52,087 bases of DNA from Hellea sp. GTDB taxonomy: Bacteria; Pseudomonadota; Alphaproteobacteria; Caulobacterales; Maricaulaceae. This document shows positions 7,542 to 15,207 of the stretch, one piece after another; position 1 is the stretch's first letter; each line of letters opens with the position of its first letter. The translations under genes and the position numbers were made by a program. The stretch is from contig JAOIVW010000021.1 in the NCBI GenBank assembly GCA_028224375.1, forward strand, positions 1 through 52,087. The letters are read 5' to 3'. The notes under the pieces were generated by a model that saw only the letters and a program-made list of their open reading frames with translations, searched no databases and was not told the DNA's origin.

Positions 7542-8548
7542 GCTTCACCGGGTGTTTCAGCAAGTTTTATCAGGCTATCAACTACCGCTCCAGACATATC
7601 CAATTTAGGCACTAATTGTTCTACGTATAAAAATTGTCCGACCGGATTGTTTTCCAGAAAAACATACTCGCCCGCCGGAGTTACGATTAAATCCAATGCG
7701 CCATATGTTAAACCATAGCTTTGGACATACCGGCGACACAAATCCGAAATTTCCGCAGGTAGGTTTTCAGCTTCATACAAAATCTCTGCGGACATATCCC
7801 TACTATCGATCTTTGTGCGCTCATCATCTTGCGAATGTATCTTGGCTGCGAACACTTGATCAAGAATTACCGTAACACGCAGCTCATAGGCTTTTGGAAT
7901 GTATTGTTGAAAAAAACAGGGCGATAATTCGACTGATTCGATGAGGTCTTCATGAGCATCTGTTATCAAAGTTGTTGGTAGAAATTGCCCCGAGGTTTCT
8001 CCTTTGTCATTTTCAAGCGTCACAACGGGCGATGACAAAGATTTAAAGACGGCTCCGGTTTCAAAGCTTTTGCAAAACTTGCGCACATCTTCAGGATTAT
8101 TTGAAATTAGGGATGGCGGAACGGCGAATCCCATGGCTGCAGCGCGGCTCTGCTGCTCACCTTTCCATATCGCGCCTCGGACATGTTTAGGATGGCTCAT
8201 CCATGAGCACTCAAGCGAGTAGAGCAGGCTAAATAGAATATGTTCTAATTCTTCATCAAGATACTCTTTTTCGCGTTTCTCAAGAGTGTCATCAGCGTAG
8301 TTAAAGTCAGCTTTTTTTCGCATCCACACGACGCCAACATTTTGAAAATCCAACCGCTCCTGTGTTGATTTTAGAGTGATGTGTCCTTGCCATTTCCCAG
8401 CGGTAAATTTGAGGGCAACTCCGTAATCTTTTGGGAAAAGATCCATGTTGATTCGGAAAGGATTGCGATTTTTATTCCGTAATTTTTCCATAACAAGATC
8501 AGCATGGATATCGTTAGAATTCGTGATAATTAGTTCGCGTTTTGCCAT
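7538..8548 (-). CDS. ATP-grasp peptide ligase, MvdC/MvdD-like (graspetide-type maturase)
   Basis: A 336-residue ATP-grasp enzyme. The N-terminal domain has VVWMRKKADF (about 73-82), a typical feature of RiPP ATP-grasp ligases. The ATP-binding core includes AVFKSLSSPVV (lysine for ATP, about 166-176), CFFQQYIPKAYELRVTVI (about 210-227) and the metal-binding YGALDLIV...YVFLENNPVGQFLYVE (about 285-313). Relatives such as MvdC and MvdD in microviridin synthesis join Asp/Glu side chains to Ser/Thr/Lys side chains as esters or amides. Only one ligase is present, so it probably makes all links. The substrates are presumably the three precursor peptides just upstream. It is preceded by an attenuator-like hairpin and coupled to the downstream protease. 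Confidence 0.85.
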   Translation of the reverse strand: MAKRELIITNSNDIHADLVMEKLRNKNRNPFRINMDLFPKDYGVALKFTAGKWQGHITLKSTQERLDFQNVGVVWMRKKADFNYADDTLEKREKEYLDEELEHILFSLLYSLECSWMSHPKHVRGAIWKGEQQSRAAAMGFAVPPSLISNNPEDVRKFCKSFETGAVFKSLSSPVVTLENDKGETSGQFLPTTLITDAHEDLIESVELSPCFFQQYIPKAYELRVTVILDQVFAAKIHSQDDERTKIDSRDMSAEILYEAENLPAEISDLCRRYVQSYGLTYGALDLIVTPAGEYVFLENNPVGQFLYVEQLVPKLDMSGAVVDSLIKLAETPGEA

Positions 8549-8572
8549 GGATAATTTTTCTCGTTATTAGAA

Positions 8573-8601
8573 AATAAAAAATGCCCCCAAAGTTGGAGGC
8601 A
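8573..8601 (-). terminator. hairpin plus T-tract between precursor genes and ATP-grasp gene (attenuator)
   Basis: Read leftwards, TGCCTCCAA pairs with TTGGGGGCA (one G-T pair) and is followed by TTTTTTATTTT at 8581-8571. This is the shape of an intrinsic terminator. Since enzyme genes follow on the same strand, partial read-through would give many precursor transcripts and fewer enzyme transcripts. Confidence 0.7.
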
Positions 8602-8653
8602 CTTTTTCAACTATGTTATCGTCAAAGCTTAGTCATGCTTCTGTGACTAATGT

Positions 8654-8827
8654 TTAACAGAACTCTCCATCGTCATAGCCATGATAGCTTGCAGCATACA
8701 TTCCACAACCTGAGAGATCAGTGCAACCTGAAACAGATACACCATCTCGGATGGTCCATTTTTTACCGGCAGATTTTGACTTCTTTTGAGCGGCCAACTT
8801 AAATGCAAAAGTTTTTTTGTTAGACAT
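8654..8827 (-). CDS. RiPP precursor peptide 3 (57 aa)
   Basis: A short gene missed by a length cut-off. It is paralogous to the two genes upstream. The N-terminal part MSNKKTFAFKLAAQKK and the block KKWTIRDGVSVSGCTD are shared almost exactly. The C-terminal part is different and shorter (LSGCGMYAASYHGYDDGEFC), as expected for a conserved leader and variable core. It has three Cys, one the last residue, as in its paralogs. Acidic (D, E) and hydroxyl (S, T, Y) residues in the tail are possible sites for ATP-grasp cross-linking. Start ATG at 8825-8827 with a purine-rich GAGGAAAAAATC upstream. No double-glycine site. Leader/core boundary is not known. Confidence 0.8.
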   Translation of the reverse strand: MSNKKTFAFKLAAQKKSKSAGKKWTIRDGVSVSGCTDLSGCGMYAASYHGYDDGEFC

Positions 8828-8874
8828 GATTTTTTCCTCGGTTATTGAATGTATTATTACTTTAAGCAGGCTGT

Positions 8875-9072
8875 TTAGCAGTAGGTTCCATGATCAGGGC
8901 CGACATACTGATTTGTAGTGTGGCAGTATGGTGAGCGTAACATGTATTCTCCACTAGGGTCGGTACAACCTGAAACAGATACACCGTCTCTAATGGTCCA
9001 TTTTTTACCTGCAGAAGCGGACTTCTTCTGTATAGCTAATTTAAATGCGAAACTCTTTTTTGTTTGTGACAT
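8875..9072 (-). CDS. RiPP precursor peptide 2 (65 aa)
   Basis: Middle one of three tandem paralogs. ATG at 9070-9072 is chosen over a much longer upstream frame because MSQTKKSFAFKLAIQKK aligns with the starts of the other two and is preceded by AAGGAGAGAAC. The shared block KKWTIRDGVSVSGCTD is followed by a private tail, PSGEYMLRSPYC then HTTNQYVGPDHGTYC. It has three Cys including the last residue. The GPD(H/N)G motif near the end is shared with peptide 1. The basic, weakly amphipathic N-terminal part (FAFKLA-Q-K) is the likely recognition leader for the ATP-grasp ligase. Confidence 0.8.
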   Translation of the reverse strand: MSQTKKSFAFKLAIQKKSASAGKKWTIRDGVSVSGCTDPSGEYMLRSPYCHTTNQYVGPDHGTYC

Positions 9073-9088
9073 AATGTTCTCTCCTTGA

Positions 9089-9280
9089 CTAACAATTATA
9101 ACCGTTATCTGGTCCAGCATATTGGCCATTATAATATATTTCAGCGTAGTAACATCCATGGCCAGTAGGATCAGTGCAACCCGAAACAGATACACCTTCT
9201 CGGATTTCCCATTTTTTCTTGGGCGATTTTGTTTTGTTTTGTTGAGCCAATTTAAAGGCAAATGTTTTTGAATTTGACAT
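9089..9280 (-). CDS. RiPP precursor peptide 1 (63 aa)
   Basis: First of three tandem paralogs. The start at 9278-9280 is supported by the strong ribosome site GAGGAGGAC six to eight bases upstream; a longer frame from 9319 lacks support. The N-terminus MSNSKTFAFKLAQQNK and the block KKWEIREGVSVSGCTDPTG match the other copies. The tail HGCYYAEIYYNGQYAGPDNG then YNC is private and rich in Tyr, Asn and Gly. It has three Cys, one terminal. Being first after the operon's AT-rich upstream region, it is probably the most expressed member. Confidence 0.85.
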   Translation of the reverse strand: MSNSKTFAFKLAQQNKTKSPKKKWEIREGVSVSGCTDPTGHGCYYAEIYYNGQYAGPDNGYNC

Positions 9281-9393
9281 GTTAGTCCTCCTCGAAATGA
9301 AGCGTTGAGGTGTATTCACGTCTCGGCTTCTGTTAATATTCCCCCTACCATATGGTTAATGCATTCTCAAAATAAATGCAACCTCTAATTTAG

Positions 9394-9428
9394 TTGAAAT
9401 ATCAACGTTTAATTAATTGAAATATCAA
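9394..9428. promoter_or_regulatory. two identical 12-bp direct repeats upstream of the precursor genes
   Basis: TTGAAATATCAA occurs at 9394-9405 and again at 9417-9428, 23 bases apart start to start, in the AT-rich gap between the exporter gene and precursor 1. The outer TTGA/TCAA of each unit is itself dyadic. Phased identical sites like this are typical of operators for a dimeric regulator bound twice on one face of the helix. No regulator gene lies in the cluster, so the protein is unknown. Confidence 0.5.
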
Positions 9429-9460
9429 GGACACCTGCTCTAAGTATTATTAGGTAAGCA

Positions 9461-11275
9461 TTATTTGGGCTTTGTGGCCTGACTTTTCCACATTTTATAG
9501 TAGGCTCCTGCCTGTTTTAACAAAGCTTCATGCCGTCCACGCTCGACAATTTTACCCCCATCTAAAACGATAATCTCATCTGCATCTATGATGGTAGAAA
9601 GACGGTGCGCGATGATGAGGGTTGTTCTATCTTGAGATATCTCCCTAAGATTTTGCATAATATCTTTTTCTGTTTTGGTATCCAAAGCACTGGTGGCTTC
9701 ATCAAAAATAAATATGGGCGGGTTTTTTAAAATGACTCGCGCAAGTGCAACTCTTTGTTTTTCACCGCCAGATAATTTAACACCGCGCTCGCCGACGATC
9801 GTGTCTAAGCCCTGCGCTTGACCTGCGATAAAGTCATTTAACTGCGCGGCCTTGGCCGCAGCTACAACTTCCTCTGCAGATGCGTTTAATTTACCGTACA
9901 AAATATTATAGAAGATACTATTATGAAACAATGATGTGTCTTGCGGTACAATGCCGATATTATCCCTCAGACTTGCTTGCGTAACGTCTTTAATATCTTG
10001 ATCATCAATTTTTATTTGACCGCCTTGTACATCGTAAAATCGGAAGAGAAGCTTAGCAATGGTAGACTTCCCTCCGCCGCTCGACCCGACAAGGGCCGTT
10101 GTCTTGCCCGCCGGAATTTCGAAACTAAGGTTTTTGATGTTAGGACTCTCAGCGTCATACCCAAATTTCACTGAATCAAATGTGACTCGTCCTTGATCAA
10201 TTTTTATCGGCTGCGCATCCGGTCGATCCTGAATATCAGAAGTCACCGTCAGAATTTCCTGCAAGGCTTCAATATCTGTAAAAGCTTGCTTGGAATGGTT
10301 ATAAGCCATCATGAAGGTTGAAATTGGCGCAAAGAGCATGAGCAGATAGCTATTTAACAAAACAAAATCGCCAACCGTTAAATCCCCATTCAATATGTCC
10401 TGCGCAGCCATGACGATTACGCTGACACTGCCAATGGACACAATTAGGGCTCGGCCAATACTTAGGGCAAAGTCGGTCTTCTGATGTGTTACGGTTGCTT
10501 TTTCATATGCCGCTCTTACATCGTTATATTTTTGAGATTCATGCGGCTCATTGGTAAAATATTTTATGGTTTCGTGATTCACCAGACTGTCAACAAGTTG
10601 CACACTAGATCCAATATCGAACTCGTTTTTCTTCCGCCGAAAGTCCAACTGCCACTGCGTCGCCCAATATGTGAATGCCAAATATAGGCTGACACTTATC
10701 ACAATGACAAGTGTGTATTTGCCGCTATATAAACCCCCAATGACGATAACGATAAAAGCTAATTCAAGCAGAGTCGGTAAAACATCGAACAAAAATGTCT
10801 GCAGCAAGAACTCGATGCTAGTTGTCCCTCTTTCCACGGCCCGAATAACGCCGCCTGTTTTTCTGTCATTATGGAATTTCAAAGATAATTGCTGGAGGTT
10901 ATCAAAGGCTCTAACAGCGACACGACGCACCGAGCTCTGCGCGACCTGCGTGAAAATCATCTTCCGAAGTTCAGTCGAAAGCTGGATGGCGAGGCTTGCC
11001 ATGCCGTAGGCTAAAAGAAGCGCCAGAGGAATAACCGCAAATGAAGCTTCAGCAAAACCGTCGACAATTACCCTGAGAATCAATGGTGAGACAATCGCTA
11101 TGGCCTTGGATAGTAAAACCAATATCAAGGCGATCAATACGCGGACTCGAATGCCTAAATTATCTGACGGCCATAACAGGCGTAAAACCATAAAAATTAT
11201 GGATTTATGTTCTCTATTCTGGTTTGTTGTCTTATCCATGACATAGATATTTCGTGTTTTATGCGTTCTGTCCAT
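9461..11275 (-). CDS. Atm1-type ABC exporter (fused membrane and ATPase domains)
   Basis: A 604-residue half-transporter. The membrane domain (about residues 25-340) has six helices, with Atm1/HMT1-like segments LKFHNDRKTGGVIRAVERG and ETIKYFTNE. The ATPase domain (about 360-600) has Walker A GSSGGGKST, the signature LSGGEKQR, Walker B IFIFDEATSALD and the switch IIAHRLST. There is no N-terminal C39 peptidase domain, so leader removal must be done by another enzyme, probably the cluster protease. It is the first gene of the leftward cluster and likely exports the mature peptide; related exporters serve lasso peptides and microcins. The start is uncertain: ATG at 11275 or 11239, neither with a clear ribosome site. 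Confidence 0.85.
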   Translation of the reverse strand: MDRTHKTRNIYVMDKTTNQNREHKSIIFMVLRLLWPSDNLGIRVRVLIALILVLLSKAIAIVSPLILRVIVDGFAEASFAVIPLALLLAYGMASLAIQLSTELRKMIFTQVAQSSVRRVAVRAFDNLQQLSLKFHNDRKTGGVIRAVERGTTSIEFLLQTFLFDVLPTLLELAFIVIVIGGLYSGKYTLVIVISVSLYLAFTYWATQWQLDFRRKKNEFDIGSSVQLVDSLVNHETIKYFTNEPHESQKYNDVRAAYEKATVTHQKTDFALSIGRALIVSIGSVSVIVMAAQDILNGDLTVGDFVLLNSYLLMLFAPISTFMMAYNHSKQAFTDIEALQEILTVTSDIQDRPDAQPIKIDQGRVTFDSVKFGYDAESPNIKNLSFEIPAGKTTALVGSSGGGKSTIAKLLFRFYDVQGGQIKIDDQDIKDVTQASLRDNIGIVPQDTSLFHNSIFYNILYGKLNASAEEVVAAAKAAQLNDFIAGQAQGLDTIVGERGVKLSGGEKQRVALARVILKNPPIFIFDEATSALDTKTEKDIMQNLREISQDRTTLIIAHRLSTIIDADEIIVLDGGKIVERGRHEALLKQAGAYYKMWKSQATKPK

Positions 11276-11294
11276 GGAATAGTAAATTAGGTTA

Positions 11295-11316
11295 GTGCAC
11301 TCAAAGTGTACTCAAA
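11295..11316. promoter_or_regulatory. tandem 11-bp repeat in the divergent promoter region
   Basis: GTGCACTCAAA is followed directly by GTGTACTCAAA (10 of 11 bases equal). It lies in the 61-base gap between the leftward exporter gene and the rightward MauE-like gene, so a protein bound here could control both directions. Whether it is an operator is inference. Confidence 0.35.
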
Positions 11317-11336
11317 TAGTCAGAGAAGGAATCATT

Positions 11337-11849
11337 ATGGATATTTACATCTTGGAAATAACTCATATTTTCTTCATTTTGCTATTTTCTGTCTCGGCAA
11401 TAGCGAAGGTGATTTCTTTCAAAAGCTTTCGTAGAACACTTGATGTTATTTTAGAAAAAAACAAATCTGTCTCTCGTCCAATCGGAATTTTTATCATTTT
11501 TGTTGAAGTTTTGATTGTTGTCACGCTTGTATTATCAGGTCAATTTTTAGGACCCGCCTATGTCTTAATTCTAATGACACTCGCAATTTTCACATTTGTG
11601 ATGACTTGGATGAAAGCTTCTGGCAAAGCGATGTCGTGTCACTGTTTTGGTGTTGAGCCGAGAAAGAGTAGTGACCTTGACATCATCAGAAACATCGGGC
11701 TCATAGGTCTAACAATATTCGCTATATTCAAACTATCAGGCCATCAAACTTTTGAATATGAAGTAACCTTTCTCTTGTTTGGCCTCGCTCTCATTATGCT
11801 TATAATTACAGTGTATCTGGAAAATATTGCTGAAATTCTGAGGCGGTAA
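11337..11849 (+). CDS. MauE/DoxX-like membrane protein
   Basis: A 170-residue protein with four or five membrane helices. The motif SCHCFG (about residues 99-104) is the hallmark CxCFG of the MauE family. MauE is needed with MauD for maturation of the disulfide-rich small subunit of methylamine dehydrogenase. Start ATG at 11337-11339 has AGAAGGA at good distance; a GTG 14 codons upstream is less likely. Its stop codon touches the ATG of the next gene, a CPSC thioredoxin, the same order as MauE-MauD. No methylamine dehydrogenase genes are here; the neighbours are Cys-containing RiPP precursors, so the pair probably handles their disulfides outside the cytoplasm. Confidence 0.8.
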   Translation: MDIYILEITHIFFILLFSVSAIAKVISFKSFRRTLDVILEKNKSVSRPIGIFIIFVEVLIVVTLVLSGQFLGPAYVLILMTLAIFTFVMTWMKASGKAMSCHCFGVEPRKSSDLDIIRNIGLIGLTIFAIFKLSGHQTFEYEVTFLLFGLALIMLIITVYLENIAEILRR

Positions 11850-12416
11850 ATGAGTTCCGGATTAATATATCTTACCTTATGTGCGCTTGTCGTTACGACA
11901 GCGCTTAATCTGTGGCTCGTGGTTCGACTGGCGCAAAAGGTTGAACTGATAGACCAAAGCGATACACCCGAACTGACTCTTCCTGCGGGTAGTCGACTCC
12001 CTACGATTGCTGCGCATTTGGCGAATGATCCACAGGTCGATATAAGTTTAAATGATATTCAAAATGCGTTTGTCATCTTATTTTTGTCAGATGGATGCCC
12101 GTCCTGTAAAGAGGTCGCCGAAGAGGTTTCTGAACATCATTCATTTTTCCAAAGCTCAAATGTAGGACTCTGGATAATGACCCTGCGTGCGGCACCGGTC
12201 ATTAGAAAAAGGCTTGAAGAACGGGGTTTAGGAAGAAACATTATTGATGTGAGCCCTGAGAGCTTAAAGCTACTAAATCCCAAATCGGCCTCTCCATTTT
12301 ATATTTTCGTGAATGCTGAAAACGTTATAGAAGCCGGCGATTTCGTTGGCGATGAGAACTGGAACAGTTTCGTAGCCCAAATCAAAGATGAAGCTGAATC
12401 TCAACTGAACATCTAG
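11850..12416 (+). CDS. membrane-anchored thioredoxin-like protein, MauD-like (CPSC)
   Basis: A 188-residue protein with one N-terminal membrane helix (about residues 3-26) and a periplasmic thioredoxin fold. The active site is LFLSDGCPSCKEVAEEV (CPSC at about residues 82-85), and the cis-Pro loop is SASPFYIFVN near 147-156. The ATG follows directly on the stop of the MauE-like gene, so the two are one operon, and the proteins likely exchange electrons: MauE in the membrane, this protein as oxidant, reductant or isomerase. In context the substrate may be the exported three-Cys peptides. A general thiol-disulfide role is the alternative. A gap without a recognisable terminator follows. Confidence 0.8.
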   Translation: MSSGLIYLTLCALVVTTALNLWLVVRLAQKVELIDQSDTPELTLPAGSRLPTIAAHLANDPQVDISLNDIQNAFVILFLSDGCPSCKEVAEEVSEHHSFFQSSNVGLWIMTLRAAPVIRKRLEERGLGRNIIDVSPESLKLLNPKSASPFYIFVNAENVIEAGDFVGDENWNSFVAQIKDEAESQLNI

Positions 12417-12674
12417 CAGTGTGAAAAAAACTAAGCGTCCCAAAATCGCTTGTGGTTTCCGTCCCCTCAAGCTCCCCTACCCCAATCCATTACTGAAACT
12501 GGTAGGCCTGCCTCCTCCCCGCTATGGTAATTGGAGACTTTAAGAGAAAGCAACATTCACCGTGTCGAGACCTTAATGTCATGGGCTTAACCCCCAAACT
12601 TTCTAACCATCTCTTCGGCGACATTTCCCCGCCGCTCTAAGGGTTTCTTGACATCTTTTTGTTATATTGCCGGG

Positions 12675-14117
12675 ATGAAACGGCAGATTTTTGGCTACAT
12701 ACCCGTCAACATCGCTAACCTCATCGTTAGCTTTGGGACCATTGTGATTTTGACTCGGCTGTTAGAAGCCGATGAGTTTGGCCGCTATGCCTTAGCGATA
12801 GCGCTGCTCTATTTTGTCCATATGAGCCTTTTTACATGGGTTGAGGCGGCTATGAGCCGTTTCTATGCGCGGGCGGAGCAGGATGGAAACCTTCCAACCC
12901 ATATCAAGACGCTCTACGCGGCGGCCCTCATGATGATTGTTCTTTGCCTGCCGCTATTATTTCTTATTCTTTATAGCCTGCCCATTGAGCCTCAGATGCG
13001 GTTGGTCCTCACCCTCGCCTTGGTCAATAGCGGGTTTAATTTAATTTATAACATTGGCCGGGAAGCCCACAAAGCCGCCCACCGGATAGCGCGGTTTAGT
13101 ATTTTGCAAACCGGCAATAGTCTTTGTGGTTTTGCCATAGGCGTTTTATTAGTTCTAGGAACGCCGCTGCGCGAAGCAGGCCCTTTTGTGGGTTTGCTGA
13201 TTGCAGTGATGGTGACGCTATTAATTGATTTGCCCTTCATGCTAAGCCGCACGCGATCTGCGAGGGTTGACCGCGCTTTGGGCAAGAAATATTTTCTCTA
13301 TGGCCTTCCCATTTGTTTCTCTTTGTTGTTGTCCTACGCTTTGTCCCAAGGGGATTTGTTTTTCATTAAATACTTCATGGGCGACGCCGCGGTCGGGGGA
13401 TATAACGCAGGTTATAATCTCGCAAACCGGACACTCGACGTTGGCTTCATATGGCTAGGCATGGCCATGACGCCGATTTTAATCACGCAATTAGAGACAT
13501 TAGGCGAGGCCGAGGTGGCGCGCTCACTCAACAGTTATGCGCAGACATTGATTGTTCTAATGCTGCCTGTCGCGACGGGAATTGCGCTCGTGGCAGACCA
13601 AGCGGGATTCATCGTGGGCGAGCCTGTCAGAGCAGACGCCGTCAGCGTCATGCCTTGGATTGCCTTTGCAGGACTTCTTAACGGCGCTATCACCTATTAC
13701 ATCAATCAGGCCTTCGTTCTTTCCAAACGCACGGGCGTTATGGCGGCGATTATGATTGCGCCTGTTATTCTAAACTTCGCGCTGAACATTTGGCTTATTC
13801 CGGAATTTGGACTTCGCGGCGCTGTTTGGGCGACCTTATTGGCTTATGGGCTCGCCTTCGTTCTGAGCGTCGCCGTGTCACGAAAATATTTCAAACTTCC
13901 GCTACCTTTGCGAACCTTGGTTCAATGCGCCGGCGCAGCGACCCTCATGGCGCTTGCCGTAATTTTGGCGCCTATGCCGTCAGGCCTGCCAGACGTCATC
14001 TTGCTGCTGATGAAGGCCTTTATAGGGGCGGCTGTTTACAGCGCCTGTGTTCTGACGCTCAATATTGCCGACTGCAGAACACTCTTAAAAACCGTCATAA
14101 GAAAATTTCGGACTTAG
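12675..14117 (+). CDS. polysaccharide flippase (Wzx/MATE-like, MOP superfamily)
   Basis: A 480-residue inner-membrane protein with about 12-14 helices. It opens MKRQIFGYIPVNIANLIVSF and has the family feature LEADEFGRYALAIALLY (about residues 29-45). Such proteins flip lipid-linked oligosaccharide units to the periplasmic face for capsule, O-antigen or holdfast synthesis. Start ATG at 12675 matches the family start; a TTG nine codons upstream is unlikely. The two convergent genes after it (JmjC-like hydroxylase, FemAB-like acyltransferase) also fit surface-glycan work. In Caulobacter the holdfast flippase HfsF and the GNAT HfsK are functionally linked, but I cannot claim orthology. Confidence 0.8.
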   Translation: MKRQIFGYIPVNIANLIVSFGTIVILTRLLEADEFGRYALAIALLYFVHMSLFTWVEAAMSRFYARAEQDGNLPTHIKTLYAAALMMIVLCLPLLFLILYSLPIEPQMRLVLTLALVNSGFNLIYNIGREAHKAAHRIARFSILQTGNSLCGFAIGVLLVLGTPLREAGPFVGLLIAVMVTLLIDLPFMLSRTRSARVDRALGKKYFLYGLPICFSLLLSYALSQGDLFFIKYFMGDAAVGGYNAGYNLANRTLDVGFIWLGMAMTPILITQLETLGEAEVARSLNSYAQTLIVLMLPVATGIALVADQAGFIVGEPVRADAVSVMPWIAFAGLLNGAITYYINQAFVLSKRTGVMAAIMIAPVILNFALNIWLIPEFGLRGAVWATLLAYGLAFVLSVAVSRKYFKLPLPLRTLVQCAGAATLMALAVILAPMPSGLPDVILLLMKAFIGAAVYSACVLTLNIADCRTLLKTVIRKFRT

Positions 14118-14123
14118 TCCTGA

Positions 14124-15077
14124 TTATGCCGCTTCCAGGAGCGGCCGGATTTGACCATCAGCTTGCAGCTCAAAGCTAATAGGCACCGGGCTTTGGACCG
14201 ACGTTTTAATTAGCTTCTTGAGGACGCGTGCGAGCCCCGCTTTAAACAGAGTGACGACAGACATTTTTTTTGGGAAAGCGGCGACGTTCCAGCCTTTTTT
14301 GCGAAGAATCGCATTGGTATGTAACGCATTAGCTTTTAAAATCGCCTCAGGGGTCATGAATTCACAGGACAGTGACACGTTCATTGAATTACCATTTTGC
14401 ACCCTATGCGGGGCTGTTTGCGGCCACGTCACCGCAACACCGGGGCTCATTTCAACAACCGTTGCAGCGGAGTCAAAGGCCGCGTCGTAATGCATCTGTT
14501 CATCCTTTAAATTCAGAACCAAATCTGAAATTTCGTCAGATGACACGTAAGGGTCACCCGCTGGATAGACGATAATCTCTTTTTCGCCTCGCAGCTGAAC
14601 CAAACACACCAACGGAATATCCAAGTGGTAGTGCACATGGATATTGGGCGAGGATATCAGAACGCCCATATCTTCCTTTAGCGTCGAGACGCCCGAAGCC
14701 GTGCGTAGGTCCTCAAATATCGTATCTGCAAGCGCTTTATACTCTGGCACTTCTCTGTTCACGGCGCGCAAATTGAGCCAAATTTTGCCCGTTTGAACCG
14801 CCTTTAAGATTTCCGCCCCTGTCAGATGTGGCGCGCAGCCATGCTCGGCTTTTCCCGACGCATTTTCATAAGTCGGAAACCGGTAAATCCCGAGTTTCTC
14901 GCGCGGGTAAGCCTCTAACAGCTCAGCTAATTTTTCATCCGAAAATTGCGGCGAGAGATGCGCATTATGAGTGGCTTGAAAGAGAGCTTTCCCCAGCTTT
15001 GATTGCATCTCTTCCGGCCAAGCATAGCTGAGCTGAGCTTCACCATCAGGGGCTTGGGGCTGTAGCGGCTCTTTCAC
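14124..15077 (-). CDS. JmjC/cupin-like Fe(II)/2-oxoglutarate dioxygenase
   Basis: A 317-residue soluble protein. IHVHYHLDIPLVCLVQL (about residues 166-182) carries the HxD iron ligands (HLD) on a cupin strand, followed by REKEIIV-like strand GEKEIIVYPAGDPY. The third ligand is likely the His of WPQTAPHRVQNG (about 234-245). This is the HxD...H layout of JmjC-like hydroxylases, which use iron and 2-oxoglutarate to hydroxylate proteins or small molecules. The substrate is unknown. It is convergent with the flippase (six-base gap) and codirectional with the GNAT gene upstream. No signal peptide. Confidence 0.6.
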   Translation of the reverse strand: MKEPLQPQAPDGEAQLSYAWPEEMQSKLGKALFQATHNAHLSPQFSDEKLAELLEAYPREKLGIYRFPTYENASGKAEHGCAPHLTGAEILKAVQTGKIWLNLRAVNREVPEYKALADTIFEDLRTASGVSTLKEDMGVLISSPNIHVHYHLDIPLVCLVQLRGEKEIIVYPAGDPYVSSDEISDLVLNLKDEQMHYDAAFDSAATVVEMSPGVAVTWPQTAPHRVQNGNSMNVSLSCEFMTPEAILKANALHTNAILRKKGWNVAAFPKKMSVVTLFKAGLARVLKKLIKTSVQSPVPISFELQADGQIRPLLEAA

Positions 15078-15207
15078 GTTTTATACTCACTCGTTATTTA
15101 GCCCAAAATTGGGCCGCGCTTATTATTGTAGGACAAGCAATATTCGCGCCAATTTAATAACATAACGGCGTGAAAATATCCTTTACGGACGCCGAGCTTG
15201 AATGAGG

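Noticed and set aside
11295..11336. Longer start (GTG 11295) for the MauE-like protein
   Set aside because: It would translate the tandem repeat region and lacks a ribosome site, while ATG 11337 has AGAAGGA and matches the family start.
12648..12674. TTGACA and TATATT before the flippase as a promoter
   Set aside because: The spacing of 9 bases is too short for a sigma-70 promoter and would put the start inside the coding region.
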